Part shown: positions 25,325-33,634 of the stretch, one piece after another | Numbering within the stretch: the stretch's first letter is position 1 | Layout: each line of letters begins with the position of its first letter | Assembly (NCBI RefSeq): GCF_000818175.1 | Contig: NZ_JTIY01000001.1 | Location: 6,573,305 to 6,621,233 of the forward strand | Length of the DNA stretch: 47,929 nucleotides | Source: Streptomyces sp. AcH 505 | Lineage (GTDB): Bacteria; Actinomycetota; Actinomycetes; Streptomycetales; Streptomycetaceae | Direction of reading: 5' to 3' | Notes under the pieces: generated by a model | What the model was told of the DNA's origin: nothing | Databases searched by the model: none | What the model saw: the letters and a program-made list of their open reading frames with translations, nothing else | Made by a program: the position numbers and the translations under genes

Positions 25325-25705
25325 TCAGTCCCGCCGTCCCACCGGCCCGGGATCGGCGTCGAGCGCATCGAGTACCGCGTCTCCGTGCATCCTCGCCCAC
25401 TCGGTCAGCATGTGGATCGGATCGATCAACGTCGCCCCGAGCTGGGTTAGTTCGTACTCGACGCGGGGCGGCGCCTCGGCGTAGGCACGGCGGCGGACGA
25501 GTCCGTGCGCCGCAAGACGGCGGAGCGTCTGGGTGAGCACCTTGCGTGAGATGCCGCCGATCAGCTCGATCAGCTCGCCGTGACGCACCGGGCCCTGGCT
25601 GAGGCCGTAGAGCACGACCGCCGTCCACTTGTCGGCGATGAGCTCGATCGCCAGACGCGCCGGGCAGTCGGAGAGAAAGGGATCGCCGGGACCGAAGCCG
25701 CTCAT
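25325..25705 (-). CDS. HxlR family transcriptional regulator
   Basis: A 126-residue winged-helix protein. CPARLAIELIADKWTAVVLY is the classical HxlR start, with the redox-capable Cys in place. RHGELIELIGGISRKVLTQT is the recognition helix, and PPRVEYELTQLGATL the wing. HxlR proteins bind DNA as dimers and often respond to quinones or electrophiles. It is divergent from a quinone-oxidoreductase-like gene, the standard arrangement for QorR/YodB-type control. The shared 75-bp gap has GGTTCC-TGTC-GGAAACC, an imperfect inverted repeat. Confidence 0.92.
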   Translation of the reverse strand: MSGFGPGDPFLSDCPARLAIELIADKWTAVVLYGLSQGPVRHGELIELIGGISRKVLTQTLRRLAAHGLVRRRAYAEAPPRVEYELTQLGATLIDPIHMLTEWARMHGDAVLDALDADPGPVGRRD

Positions 25706-25707
25706 GA

Positions 25708-25738
25708 TGCCAAGGTACCTGTTGGTTCCTGTCGGAAA
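25708..25738. promoter_or_regulatory. Candidate HxlR operator in the divergent gap
   Basis: An 8-bp palindrome AGGTACCT (25712-25719) is followed by GGTT-N7-GAAACC. Both lie in the 75-bp gap between the divergent HxlR and oxidoreductase genes, where an autoregulatory site is expected. The exact site is a guess. Confidence 0.4.
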
Positions 25739-25780
25739 CCTAGCCTGGGTTCTCTCCCCGTTCCACAGCCCAGGAGAGTC

Positions 25781-26710
25781 ATGCGAGTCATCACCCAGCA
25801 CACACTTGGCGGTCCGGACGTCCTCACCGTCGTGGACGCGCCCGAGCCTCGGCCCCTCCCCACCGAGGTCCTCGTCCGCGTCAAGGCGATCGGGCTGAAC
25901 CCGCTGGAGGCGCGCCTGCGCGCCGGCGAGTTCCCGCTGATCGGCAGGCCTCCGTTCATCCTCGGCTGGGACATCAGCGGCGTGGTCGCGGAGGCGCCCC
26001 AGACGTGGCGGTTCAGGCCCGGCGACAAGGTGTTCGGCATGCCGCTGTTCCCGCGGGCGGCGAGCGCGTACGCCGAGGTCGTGTCCGCTCCGGCGTTGCA
26101 CCTGGCACGCAAGCCGGCGTCGCTGTCGCACGTCGAGGCGTCGGCGCTGCCGGTCGTCGGGCTGACGGCGTGGCAGGGCCTCGTGGACCTCGGCGGTGTG
26201 GGCGAGGGCGACCGTGTCCTGGTCCATGGCGGTGGTGGCGGGGTCGGCCACGTCGCGATCCAGATCGCGAAAGCGCTCGGCGCGTACGTGATCACGACGG
26301 CCGGCCGGAGCAAGCGGGAGTTCGTGGAGGGATGCGGCGCCGACGAGGTGATCGATTACACGGCGGTCGACTTCACCCAGGCGGTCCGTGACATCGACGT
26401 CGTACTCGACACGATCGGCGGCGACACCGTCGAGCGGTCGCTCGAAGTGCTCCGCCCAGGCGGTCACTTGGTGACGGCAGTCGCCGAGGAGGACGCGGGA
26501 CTCACCGCCAAGTACGAAGCGGCGGGCATGCGCTTCAGCGGCATCGCGGTCGACCCCGATACGGTCGCCCTGCGCGGCCTTGTCGACCTCGTGGAACAGG
26601 GCAGGCTCCGGGTCCACGTGCAGGAGACGTTCCCGTTCGAGCGTGTCGCCGACGCGCACCGACTGCTCGACGGCGGCCACCTCCAGGGCAAGCTCGTCCT
26701 CACCGTCTGA
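25781..26710 (+). CDS. NADP-dependent zinc-less oxidoreductase (quinone oxidoreductase-like MDR)
   Basis: A 309-residue medium-chain dehydrogenase/reductase. The N-terminal GroES-like domain starts MRVITQHTLGGPDVLTVVDA and has VKAIGLNPLEARLRAGEFP. The cofactor fold is VLVHGGGGGVGHVAIQIAK (about residues 148-166), and VVLDTIGGDTVERSL follows. No zinc-binding Cys/His set is present, as in quinone oxidoreductases (QOR/Qor2). The enzyme should reduce quinones or alpha,beta-unsaturated carbonyls with NADPH. The ATG has GGAGAG close upstream. Control by the divergent HxlR regulator is likely, as in B. subtilis and Corynebacterium pairs. Confidence 0.92.
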   Translation: MRVITQHTLGGPDVLTVVDAPEPRPLPTEVLVRVKAIGLNPLEARLRAGEFPLIGRPPFILGWDISGVVAEAPQTWRFRPGDKVFGMPLFPRAASAYAEVVSAPALHLARKPASLSHVEASALPVVGLTAWQGLVDLGGVGEGDRVLVHGGGGGVGHVAIQIAKALGAYVITTAGRSKREFVEGCGADEVIDYTAVDFTQAVRDIDVVLDTIGGDTVERSLEVLRPGGHLVTAVAEEDAGLTAKYEAAGMRFSGIAVDPDTVALRGLVDLVEQGRLRVHVQETFPFERVADAHRLLDGGHLQGKLVLTV

Positions 26711-26772
26711 TCCGGTCGTGGGGCCTGGCGGCCTGCGGATGCCGTTGTTCTCGCGCCGGAGCGGGCGGCCTG

Positions 26773-27060
26773 TCAGCAGTCCGCTTCGTCGACGGCGATC
26801 GATTCTCGCTGAGCGGTTCGGGCGACGCGCGAAAGGAGCGCGCGCAGCTGTTCCGCGTCCTGGGCGTCGAGGTCGGTGAGGAGGCGTGCCTCGGCGGCGG
26901 CGAGGCTGCGCCGCACCTCGTTGAGCCGGGTACGTCCGGTGTCGGTGATGAGGACCTGGCGCGCGCGCCGGTCGCGTGGGTCGGGCTTGCGGCTCACCAG
27001 ACCGTGCGGAGCGAGCTGCGTGGGCGGCTCGCCACCGGCGAGGGCGACCAGGACGAGGTA
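26773..27060 (-). pseudogene. MarR family regulator remnant, lacking N-terminus and recognition helix
   Basis: Read on the minus strand the frame gives YLVLVALAGGEPPTQLAPHG, then LVSRKPDPRDRRARQVLITD and a C-terminal helix to TGA. The wing (LVSRKPDPRDRRA) and C-terminal dimerisation helix are good MarR sequence. A normal MarR has about 25-30 residues between QL and the HGLVSR part, forming the recognition helix; here they are missing, and so is the N-terminal dimer helix. GTG 26997 could start a 74-residue product, but it could not bind DNA. I call it a relic created by deletions. Confidence 0.7.
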
Positions 27061-27077
27061 ACCGGGCGCGCCTCCGG

Positions 27078-27197
27078 GCGGGCGACCCCACCGAGATCGC
27101 CGACTTCGTCTCGTTCCTGGTCGGCCCCGCCAGCAGCTACGTCAACGGCTCCATCCTGTTCGCCGACGGCGGCGAACTCAGCACCCTGTCGGCCTGA
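27078..27197 (+). pseudogene. SDR C-terminal remnant
   Basis: The frame AGDPTEIADFVSFLVGPASS followed by YVNGSILFADGGELSTLSA and TGA is the C-terminal 40 residues of a short-chain dehydrogenase; family members end in GDPxEIAxxVxFLxSxxAxYVxGxxxxVDGG. Nothing of the cofactor or catalytic part is left. It directly abuts the MarR remnant and points away from it, so the two were probably a divergent regulator-enzyme pair that lost its middle. Confidence 0.75.
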
Positions 27198-27325
27198 GGA
27201 ACCCCAACGGCCGGGACCTGCCGTGGCGGTAGCGGCAATCACGAACGGCCGCCGCACCGTCACCGCTCCGCGCACAGCAGCGCCGGCATCGGGGCCCGTA
27301 GCCGACCCACGAGCCGGCTCAAGGT

Positions 27326-27820
27326 CTATGGCTGGAGGTTGCGTTGATACCACGTGCCTGACTCGCCGCCGAGATCGGCCGGGGAGGCAGGACCGACGGG
27401 GACGAACCCGGCCTTGGTCAGGACTCTCTGGGACGCGGTGTTGTCGTGGGAGGTGGCGGCCCGCAGTGTGCGCAGCCCGTGCCGCGCGGTCGCCAGCCGG
27501 CACAGCTCCCGGACGGTCGCGGTCGCCACGCCGCGGCCGGCGGCTTCCTCCGCGAGGCGGTAGCCGAGTCTGGCCGTGCCGTTCTCCAGGTCGTACAGGT
27601 TGAACCTGCCGAGTACCGAGCCGTCCTCGGCGACGAGCACGTAGAAGGCGCAGACGCCGGTCTCCTGCTCGGCCAGCGAGGCGTTGTACCGGTCGGTGAA
27701 CTGGTCGAAGAAGTCGTCGCCGCGGTCGGTGATCGAAGCGGCGAAGTAGGCGCGGTTCGCCCGCTCGAAGGCCAGAACCGCCGGGGCGTGGCCAGAATGC
27801 ATCTGCTTCAGCTCGGGCAT
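27326..27820 (-). CDS. GNAT family N-acetyltransferase
   Basis: A 164-residue RimJ/RimL-like acetyltransferase. The core is VLGRFNLYDLENGTARLGYR, EEAAGRGVATATVRELCRLA (acetyl-CoA pyrophosphate loop with GRGVAT) and ATSHDNTASQRVLTKAGFVP, which are the GNAT motifs D, A and B. The ATG start fits the usual first strand. It transfers an acetyl group to an amine, perhaps a protein N-terminus or a small molecule; the substrate is not predictable. It is monocistronic, with no clear link to its neighbours. Confidence 0.9.
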   Translation of the reverse strand: MPELKQMHSGHAPAVLAFERANRAYFAASITDRGDDFFDQFTDRYNASLAEQETGVCAFYVLVAEDGSVLGRFNLYDLENGTARLGYRLAEEAAGRGVATATVRELCRLATARHGLRTLRAATSHDNTASQRVLTKAGFVPVGPASPADLGGESGTWYQRNLQP

Positions 27821-27923
27821 TGAACGACCCTATCCAGATCGTGCGCTGACGCCACCTGAGTTTCCATGGCCGAATCCCGTGGCGGTGTGGCAGTGGGTCC
27901 GGCATCATCCCGACGTGATGGTG

Positions 27924-28112
27924 ATGCAACCCGTTCTGGAGGTCTTCGCTCCCGACGACTTCGCGCCCCGGCCGGGTCCGACCGACCCGCTCGGCGCGTT
28001 CTTGCGCGGGTTGCCCATCGTGCCCGACCCGCCGGGCACCGATGCCCAGCGCCGGAACCCGGGCCCAACAACGATCGGCGCGCGGGCGCTTGACCTGGGG
28101 CGCACACGATGA
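27924..28112 (+). CDS. Small hypothetical protein coupled to the next gene
   Basis: About 62 residues from ATG 27924 (ATG 27918 or GTG 27879 are alternatives; none has a clear ribosome site). The sequence QPVLEVFAPDDFAPRPGPTD is followed by a Pro-rich part and no known motif. Its TGA overlaps the ATG of the next gene (ATGA), which argues for a real, coupled reading frame. I do not recognise it. Confidence 0.45.
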   Translation: MQPVLEVFAPDDFAPRPGPTDPLGAFLRGLPIVPDPPGTDAQRRNPGPTTIGARALDLGRTR

Positions 28113-28762
28113 CCAGCTTCATGACCCATCGAGCGCGCGTGCACGACGCCCGACTCCCTCTCCGCCGTCGGCACAGCGCGCTGCGGACCTGCCTTACCGT
28201 CTTCGCGCCGTACGGCTTGCGGGCGACTTACCACCATCTGACGCTCAGCGCCCGGATCCCCCGTAACTTGGAGGCGGACCCGGACGCGCAGGTGCGGGCG
28301 GTGGAGGAACTGTACGAGGCGCGGGTGCTGTGGCTGGCGCGGGCGCAGGAGTACGCGTCGCAGCGCCGGGCGGAGAAGCGGGCCGGGCGGCGGGCCGTGG
28401 CCGACCCGCGGCCGTGGTGGCTGTGGAACTGGTGGGACGGCCCGCACCGCGCCTGGTACGAAGACCCGTTCCGCCACCCGTCGTTGCGACTGCCCGAGTA
28501 CGTCCGGCGGCAGAACGCGATTCTGGACGGCGCCGCTCTTCCCGGCTGCCCGGCCTGCGGGGACGAGGGACCGCTGGAGCCGAACTCGACCGGGCACGGT
28601 TGGGTCGAGCTGTGCCACGGATGCGCGTGGGCGCCGGAGCCATGCCCGTGCGGGCAGCGGCACCGGCTCGTGCCGGACATCCCGTACGGCTGGAACGAGA
28701 CCTGGCGGCGGACCCACATGGGCGACGACGGCATGCCGAACTCACCCTGGCGGCCGGGCTAG
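28109..28762 (+). CDS. Hypothetical Cys-rich protein, 217 aa
   Basis: It starts MTSFMTHRARVHDARLPLRR, a very basic N-terminus, followed by LRTCLTVFAPYGLRATYHHL. The middle has a long Arg/Ala helix and a Trp-rich patch (WWLWNWWDGPHRAWYED). The C-terminus has CPAC, then CHGC and CPCG, spaced like a two-zinc ribbon. Basic plus zinc suggests nucleic acid contact, but no known DNA-binding fold is seen. I believe relatives occur in other Streptomyces as hypothetical proteins, but cannot check. It is coupled to the small gene before it. Confidence 0.75.
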   Translation: MTSFMTHRARVHDARLPLRRRHSALRTCLTVFAPYGLRATYHHLTLSARIPRNLEADPDAQVRAVEELYEARVLWLARAQEYASQRRAEKRAGRRAVADPRPWWLWNWWDGPHRAWYEDPFRHPSLRLPEYVRRQNAILDGAALPGCPACGDEGPLEPNSTGHGWVELCHGCAWAPEPCPCGQRHRLVPDIPYGWNETWRRTHMGDDGMPNSPWRPG

Positions 28763-28774
28763 GACCTGCGCGGT

Positions 28775-28809
28775 TCACGAAGGCCGCGAGGCGCCTCCGA
28801 CATTCGTGA
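28775..28809. repeat. Nested palindrome after the Cys-rich gene
   Basis: TCACGAA (28775-28781) and TTCGTGA (28803-28809) form an inverted repeat that encloses a perfect 10-bp palindrome GAGGCGCCTC (28788-28797). It starts a dozen bases after the stop and may be a terminator or a binding site. A run of nine G follows at 28907-28915. Confidence 0.6.
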
Positions 28810-29028
28810 CCTGACGCCACCACAACAGGGCAAGTGAACGGCGTTCAGTCGCCCCCGCCGACATCGCCGAAGCCCACCGGACGCGGTGTTGTCCCCACCG
28901 GTCACCGGGGGGGGGCTACGTCCACCATGCCCTCGGGTGGCAAGGCCATGTACCGGAGATCGTCCGGCGGATTGACTGAAACCCTTCCAGATCAGCGCCG
29001 GACATCGGCCGTCACCAAGGGGAACAGC

Positions 29029-30270
29029 ATGCGCATCGCTATGTCAGGGACCGCAGGCAAGACCGCTGTCGCACTCGCCGTCGTGGCGGCGTCGGCGCTG
29101 CCCGTGGGGGCGCAGGCGGCGGGGCGTCAGCAGTCGGGGCCGACCGCGTCGGCCAGTGGCACCACTTACACCGCCGCCGATCTGAGGCGGGATCTCGCCG
29201 CGGTCAGGAAGGCCGGGGGAGGGGACGTGAACGTCGTCGCACGGCTGGACGCGCCGCAGGGTGTGCTGCGCGCGCGGTACGGCACGGCGGGTCTCGGATC
29301 GAAGGCGCCGGTGCCGTGGGACGCGCAGTTCCGGGTGGCGAGTACGACGAAGACGTTCACGGCGGTCGTCGTACTCCAACTCGTCGCGGAGGGAAGGCTT
29401 TCGCTCGACGACACGGTCGAGCACTGGCTGCCGGGCGTGGTCAGCGGGAACGGCAACGACGGCTCACGCATCACCGTACGGGACCTGCTCCAGCAGACCA
29501 GCGGTGTCTACGACTACATCACCGACCCCGACATGCAGGACGCCCTCCTCAACCACTTCGACGAGAACCGCTACGACGCGACGCCGCCCCGGGAGCTGGT
29601 CGCCGTCGCGATGCGGCACCGCCCCCTGTTCACCCCGGGACCGGCGGGCTCGGCGCGGCAGTGGTCGTACTCCAACACCAACTATCTGCTCGCGGCGATG
29701 ATCGCCCAGAAGGCGGACGCCGGCGGCGCCTCCTGGCAGGAGCTGGTCGAACACCGGATCATCGCCCCGCTCGGGTTGCGGCACACCTACATCCCCGGCC
29801 AGAACCCCTTCCTTCCGGGCCCGCATGTGCGGGTCACGATCGACGGCCCCGGCGGTACACCGCTCGACCTGACCGAGCAGAGCCTCCAGCACACAGCGGA
29901 CTCCGGTGTCGTCAGCACCACGTCCGACCTGAACACCTTCTTCGCGGCGCTGGCGGCGGGGAAGCTGCTGCCTGCCGACCTGTGGCGGCAGATGCGCGAG
30001 ACCGTCCCGTACGACGACCTGCCGGTGCCGCCGTCGGGCAAGCAGGGCGGGTACGGGCTCGGTCTGCGCGAGATCCCGCTGACCTGCGGCGGGGTGTACT
30101 ACCTGCACGAGGGCGACGGGCTCGGCGTGTACACCCGGCCCGCGGTGAGCGAGGACGGGCGCCGGGCCGTGACCGTATCGGTGACCACCACCACGGCTCT
30201 GATCGACCAGACGAAGGTCAACCAGGCCGTGCAGTCACTCACCGATCACGCGCTGTGCGGCCGCGGGTAG
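29029..30270 (+). CDS. Secreted serine beta-lactamase/D-Ala-D-Ala carboxypeptidase-fold protein
   Basis: A 413-residue exported enzyme. The signal peptide covers about residues 1-30 (GKTAVALAVVAASALPVGAQA). The class C beta-lactamase/DD-peptidase motifs are all present: STTK with Ser105 and Lys108 in FRVASTTKTFTAV, Tyr214-Ser-Asn in QWSYSNTNYLLA, and His360-Glu-Gly in YYLHEGDGLG. A HxG-type third motif is typical of the R61-like DD-carboxypeptidases and esterases rather than of true beta-lactamases (KTG). AAGGGGAA precedes the ATG. The probable activity is hydrolysis of D-Ala-D-Ala peptides or esters outside the cell; activity against beta-lactams is not implied. It is convergent with the GH2 gene, with only 15 bases between stops. 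Confidence 0.9.
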   Translation: MRIAMSGTAGKTAVALAVVAASALPVGAQAAGRQQSGPTASASGTTYTAADLRRDLAAVRKAGGGDVNVVARLDAPQGVLRARYGTAGLGSKAPVPWDAQFRVASTTKTFTAVVVLQLVAEGRLSLDDTVEHWLPGVVSGNGNDGSRITVRDLLQQTSGVYDYITDPDMQDALLNHFDENRYDATPPRELVAVAMRHRPLFTPGPAGSARQWSYSNTNYLLAAMIAQKADAGGASWQELVEHRIIAPLGLRHTYIPGQNPFLPGPHVRVTIDGPGGTPLDLTEQSLQHTADSGVVSTTSDLNTFFAALAAGKLLPADLWRQMRETVPYDDLPVPPSGKQGGYGLGLREIPLTCGGVYYLHEGDGLGVYTRPAVSEDGRRAVTVSVTTTTALIDQTKVNQAVQSLTDHALCGRG

Positions 30271-30285
30271 TGCTCCGTGAGCCCA

Positions 30286-32100
30286 TCAGAGCCCCGAACG
30301 GCGCGCCGACCGGGGGCGGGTGAGGATGTCGCGCAGTTCGGCGGGCGGCATCTTCGGCCGGCGGTCCGCAGTCAACAGGCCGTTGATCTCCTGCTCGGTG
30401 TCGGTGAACTGGGTGTAACAGAAGCCGGCGAAACCTGAGTTCACCGCGGCCTCCACCAGGGAATCCAGCCGCTCTGCGAACTCCTGCTCCGTGGCGACGG
30501 TGTCGTAGCCGAACCACGTGGCGCCCTCGGCCGGTTCGAAGGTGGCCCCGCCGAACTCGCTGAGGACGACCGGCTGTCCTTCGTGCCGTACGCCGTCCAG
30601 CGTGAGGCGCTTCGCGCCCGGCCACTGGTCGACTATCGCGCCCCGCCGCAACGCGGCGTGTCCGTACCGCTCCCGCAGCACCTCCGCGTGCTGGGTGTAG
30701 TCGTGCACACCCCAGATGTCGGCGGCCGACACCTCCCAGCCGTCGTTGGAGACGGCAGGGCGCGACGGGTCCAAGGACTTGGTGAGGTGGTACAGGGCGT
30801 CCATGAAGTGCCGCTGCGCCGGGACGAGTCCGGGGTTCGGGACGGACCAGGACTCGTTGATCGGCACCCACGCGACGATCGAGGGGTGACTGAGGTCGCG
30901 TGCGACGGCTTCGGTCCATTCACCGACCGTCCGCTCGACGGTCGGTGTGCCGAAGGCGTACGCGGAGGGCATCTCTTCCCACAGCATCAACCCGATCCGG
31001 TCGGCCCAGTAGAGGAAGCGCGGATCCTCGATCTTCTGGTGGATGCGCAGCCCGTTGAGGCCGAGTTCCTTGGCCAGTTCGACGTCGCGGCGCAGTTCGT
31101 CGGCCGACGCCGACAGGTGTGACGCGGGCCAGTAGCCCTGTTGCAGCGCGAACCGCAAGAAGTACGGCTTGTGGTTGAGCAGGAAGACGCCGTCGCTCCA
31201 GTTGATGTCGCGCAGACCGAGGTACGAGGTGACGTGGTCGACGGGCGCGCCGTCGGCCGCGTCGCTGACCTCGACCGTCGCGTCCACGAGATGTGGGTGC
31301 TCCGGGCTCCAGAGCAGATCGTCGAGATCCTGTCCGTGCCGCAGGGCCGGCACAGCGACATCGAACACGGTCTCCTGCCCCTCGGTCAGGGTCCGTTGCT
31401 CGGCCAGTACGCGGTCGCCGAGGGTGAGCCGGACCGTCAGATGCAGCGGGCGCCGTGGCCATCGGCTGAGGTTCAGCCGGCAGTGCACGCGGGCGTGGGC
31501 GACGTCGGGCGTCCAGTGCAGGAGCGTCACATGCTCGTCCGGGACGTCCTCCAGCCACACCGGCTGCCAGATGCCGGACGTGCGGTGGTACCAGATGATG
31601 TGCGGATCCTGCTGCCAGTCCTGCTTGCCACGCGGCTGGGCCGCGTCGCGCGGCTCGTCCTCGGCGCGGACCACGACGACCTGCTCCCCGTCGTGGTCGA
31701 TCGCGTCGGTGAGGTCGCAGGAGAAGCCGGTGTGGCCGCCTTCGTGACGGCCGACCAGGTGGCCGTTCACCCATACGTCGGCCCGGTAGTCGACCGCGCC
31801 GAAGTGCAGCAGGAGGCGCCGGCCCGCGGCCGGTACGGGCACGTCGACCGTACGGCGGTACCAGAGCACGGGATGGAAAGCGGTGTCGCGCAGGCCCGAC
31901 GCCTCCGACTCGGGTGGGTAGGGCACGGTGATGGTCGCCGTGAAGGGTTCGGTGCTGTCCGGGTCCATCCAGCGGCCGGACCGTCCGCGGTCCTCGTCGT
32001 CGTAGGCGAATTGCCAGGGGCCCGACAGGTCGCGCCAGTTCGGGTCCCGTACGAGCTGCGGCCGAGGATGGCCCGCTGCTGCCAGGTGGGTGTGGGGCAT
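30286..32100 (-). CDS. GH2 family glycoside hydrolase, cytoplasmic
   Basis: A 604-residue enzyme without signal peptide. The sugar-binding domain (residues 20-190) includes WQFAYDDEDRGRSGRWMD and HFGAVDYRADVWVNGHLVG. An immunoglobulin-like domain follows, then a TIM barrel. The acid/base is Glu416 in PINES and the nucleophile Glu515 in VLSEFGG, both at the right spacing. GH2 includes beta-galactosidases, beta-glucuronidases and beta-mannosidases; the short length and HGGHTGF loop resemble streptomycete 'sugar-binding domain' GH2 proteins of unknown specificity. It is last of the operon that starts at 38805 and should act on the imported glycoside. GGAG lies nine bases before the ATG. Confidence 0.92.
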   Translation of the reverse strand: MPHTHLAAAGHPRPQLVRDPNWRDLSGPWQFAYDDEDRGRSGRWMDPDSTEPFTATITVPYPPESEASGLRDTAFHPVLWYRRTVDVPVPAAGRRLLLHFGAVDYRADVWVNGHLVGRHEGGHTGFSCDLTDAIDHDGEQVVVVRAEDEPRDAAQPRGKQDWQQDPHIIWYHRTSGIWQPVWLEDVPDEHVTLLHWTPDVAHARVHCRLNLSRWPRRPLHLTVRLTLGDRVLAEQRTLTEGQETVFDVAVPALRHGQDLDDLLWSPEHPHLVDATVEVSDAADGAPVDHVTSYLGLRDINWSDGVFLLNHKPYFLRFALQQGYWPASHLSASADELRRDVELAKELGLNGLRIHQKIEDPRFLYWADRIGLMLWEEMPSAYAFGTPTVERTVGEWTEAVARDLSHPSIVAWVPINESWSVPNPGLVPAQRHFMDALYHLTKSLDPSRPAVSNDGWEVSAADIWGVHDYTQHAEVLRERYGHAALRRGAIVDQWPGAKRLTLDGVRHEGQPVVLSEFGGATFEPAEGATWFGYDTVATEQEFAERLDSLVEAAVNSGFAGFCYTQFTDTEQEINGLLTADRRPKMPPAELRDILTRPRSARRSGL

Positions 32101-32179
32101 GCGAGAACTCCGGTGGTGCCAGGCCCTGGGAGGGCGCAGGGAAGAGGAAAGGGGTGTGCGCGGCGAGGTCGTCCGGGTG

Positions 32180-32791
32180 TCAGGCGTCCTGCCGGCCCGG
32201 GGCGCGGCGGAGGTCCACCACGGTGCCGGCGAACGCCAGCGCTCCCGGCAGCAGTGGGATCAGCAGGGGCAGCGACCAGACGAGGAGCGCCGACAGGAGC
32301 ACGGCGCCGGCCAGCAGCAGCGTGCCGCCCGGGTCGGCGGCCGCGCGGACGAGCGCCTCACGCGCGGACAGCCGGTACGGGGCCTCCAGCGCCGTGGCGC
32401 GCAGTCCCACGACCGCGGCGGCCAGCGTGACGACGACCAGGGCGACCGCCATGACATGCGCTCCCGGCATCGAGCTGCCCACCAATGCGGCGTCGACCAG
32501 CAGGACCAGGACGAACGCCGGTGGGATCAGCCCGACGGCGAGTGTGCGCCTGGACAGGAGCGTCCGCAGGTGGTCGGCGTACGTCGCAAACTTGACCTGC
32601 ACGCCGTCGGCCGCGGTCTGCCGGAGCGTCGCCGAGGCGGCGGCGAAAGCTGCAGGGGCCGTGACGACCGGGAGGCACGCGAGGCTGGTGAGCAGACCGA
32701 CGAGCAGCACGTCGGCGAAGAGGGTGAAGCTGGTCCCGAAGATCTCGCCCGGTTGCCGGCGGTCGGGAGGGGTGGCGGATGCGTGGGTCAC
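32180..32791 (-). CDS. DUF624-like membrane protein of the sugar operon
   Basis: A 203-residue protein with four to six hydrophobic segments, such as LFADVLLVGLLTSLACLPVV, VGLIPPAFVLVLLVDAALV, AVALVVVTLAAAVVG and LLLAGAVLLSALLVWSLPLL. GEIFGTSFTLFADVLLVGLL resembles the start of DUF624 (YesL) proteins, which are often placed in CUT1 sugar ABC operons. Function is unknown in the family. The GTG start is six bases after the MalG-like stop, with GAGG upstream, so it is co-expressed. Confidence 0.75.
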   Translation of the reverse strand: MTHASATPPDRRQPGEIFGTSFTLFADVLLVGLLTSLACLPVVTAPAAFAAASATLRQTAADGVQVKFATYADHLRTLLSRRTLAVGLIPPAFVLVLLVDAALVGSSMPGAHVMAVALVVVTLAAAVVGLRATALEAPYRLSAREALVRAAADPGGTLLLAGAVLLSALLVWSLPLLIPLLPGALAFAGTVVDLRRAPGRQDA

Positions 32792-32797
32792 GGAGCC

Positions 32798-33634
32798 TCA
32801 GCCCTTCAGTCCGGAGGTGGCCAGGCCCTGCACCAGATAGCGCTGGAACACGAAGAAGAACAGCACGATCGGCAGTACGGAGATCACCGACATCGCGAAC
32901 ATGGGTCCGTAGGCGGAGGTGCTGGACTGGTCGACGAAGCTGCGCAGGGCGAGGGTGATGGTGAACTTCTCCGGTGCGAACAGGTAGATCATCTGTGTGA
33001 AGAAGTCGTTCCACGTCCAGATGAACGTGAAGATGGCGGTGGTGATCAGCGCGGGCCGGCTCAGCGGCAGGGTGATCGACCAGTACGTGCGGAAGGGGCC
33101 GCAGCCGTCGATACGGGCCGACTCGTCCAGCTCGCGTGGCAGCCCGCGCATGAACTGCACGATCAGGAAGACGAAGAACGCCTCGGTGGCCAGGAACTTC
33201 GGCAGGATCAGCGGCCAGTAGGTGTCCACCATGCCGAGCCGGTTGAAGATGATGTACTGCGGGATCAGTACGACGTGGTGCGGCAGCATCAGCGTCGCCA
33301 CCATGAACCCGAACATCACCTTGCTCATGCGGAAGCGCAGCCGGGCGAAGGCGTAGGCGGCCAGCGAGCAGGACAGGACGTTGCCGACGACGGCGCCGCC
33401 CGCGATCAGCAGGGTGTTGCCGAGCAGTCGGGTGACGGAGATGCCGGACACACCGTCGAGGGCCGTCGTGTAGTTGGACCACTCCAGGTGCTTGGGCCAC
33501 AGGTCGAGGCTGGTCACCACCTCGTCGGCCGGTTTGAGCGACGTGGCCAGCAGCCAGGCCAGCGGATAGAGCAGCAGGAGCAGACCCACGACCGCGATCG
33601 TGTGCGGCAGCCACCGCTTCATGGCGATGTTCAT
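32798..33634 (-). CDS. Sugar ABC transporter permease, MalG-like (second locus)
   Basis: A 278-residue CUT1 permease: AVVGLLLLLYPLAWLLATSL as first membrane segment, AAYAFARLRFRMSKVMFGFM in the core, and ELDESARIDGCGPFRTYW followed by TLPLSRPALITT as the EAA loop. It ends in GLATSGLKG. It overlaps the MalF-like gene by four bases (ATGA), so the two are coupled. GGAGG lies six bases before the ATG. It pairs with the upstream permease and binding protein; an ATPase is absent here too. Confidence 0.95.
   Translation of the reverse strand: MNIAMKRWLPHTIAVVGLLLLLYPLAWLLATSLKPADEVVTSLDLWPKHLEWSNYTTALDGVSGISVTRLLGNTLLIAGGAVVGNVLSCSLAAYAFARLRFRMSKVMFGFMVATLMLPHHVVLIPQYIIFNRLGMVDTYWPLILPKFLATEAFFVFLIVQFMRGLPRELDESARIDGCGPFRTYWSITLPLSRPALITTAIFTFIWTWNDFFTQMIYLFAPEKFTITLALRSFVDQSSTSAYGPMFAMSVISVLPIVLFFFVFQRYLVQGLATSGLKG

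Noticed and set aside
29029..30270. Antibiotic-resistance beta-lactamase
   Set aside because: The third motif is HEG rather than KTG, as in R61-like DD-peptidases and esterases.
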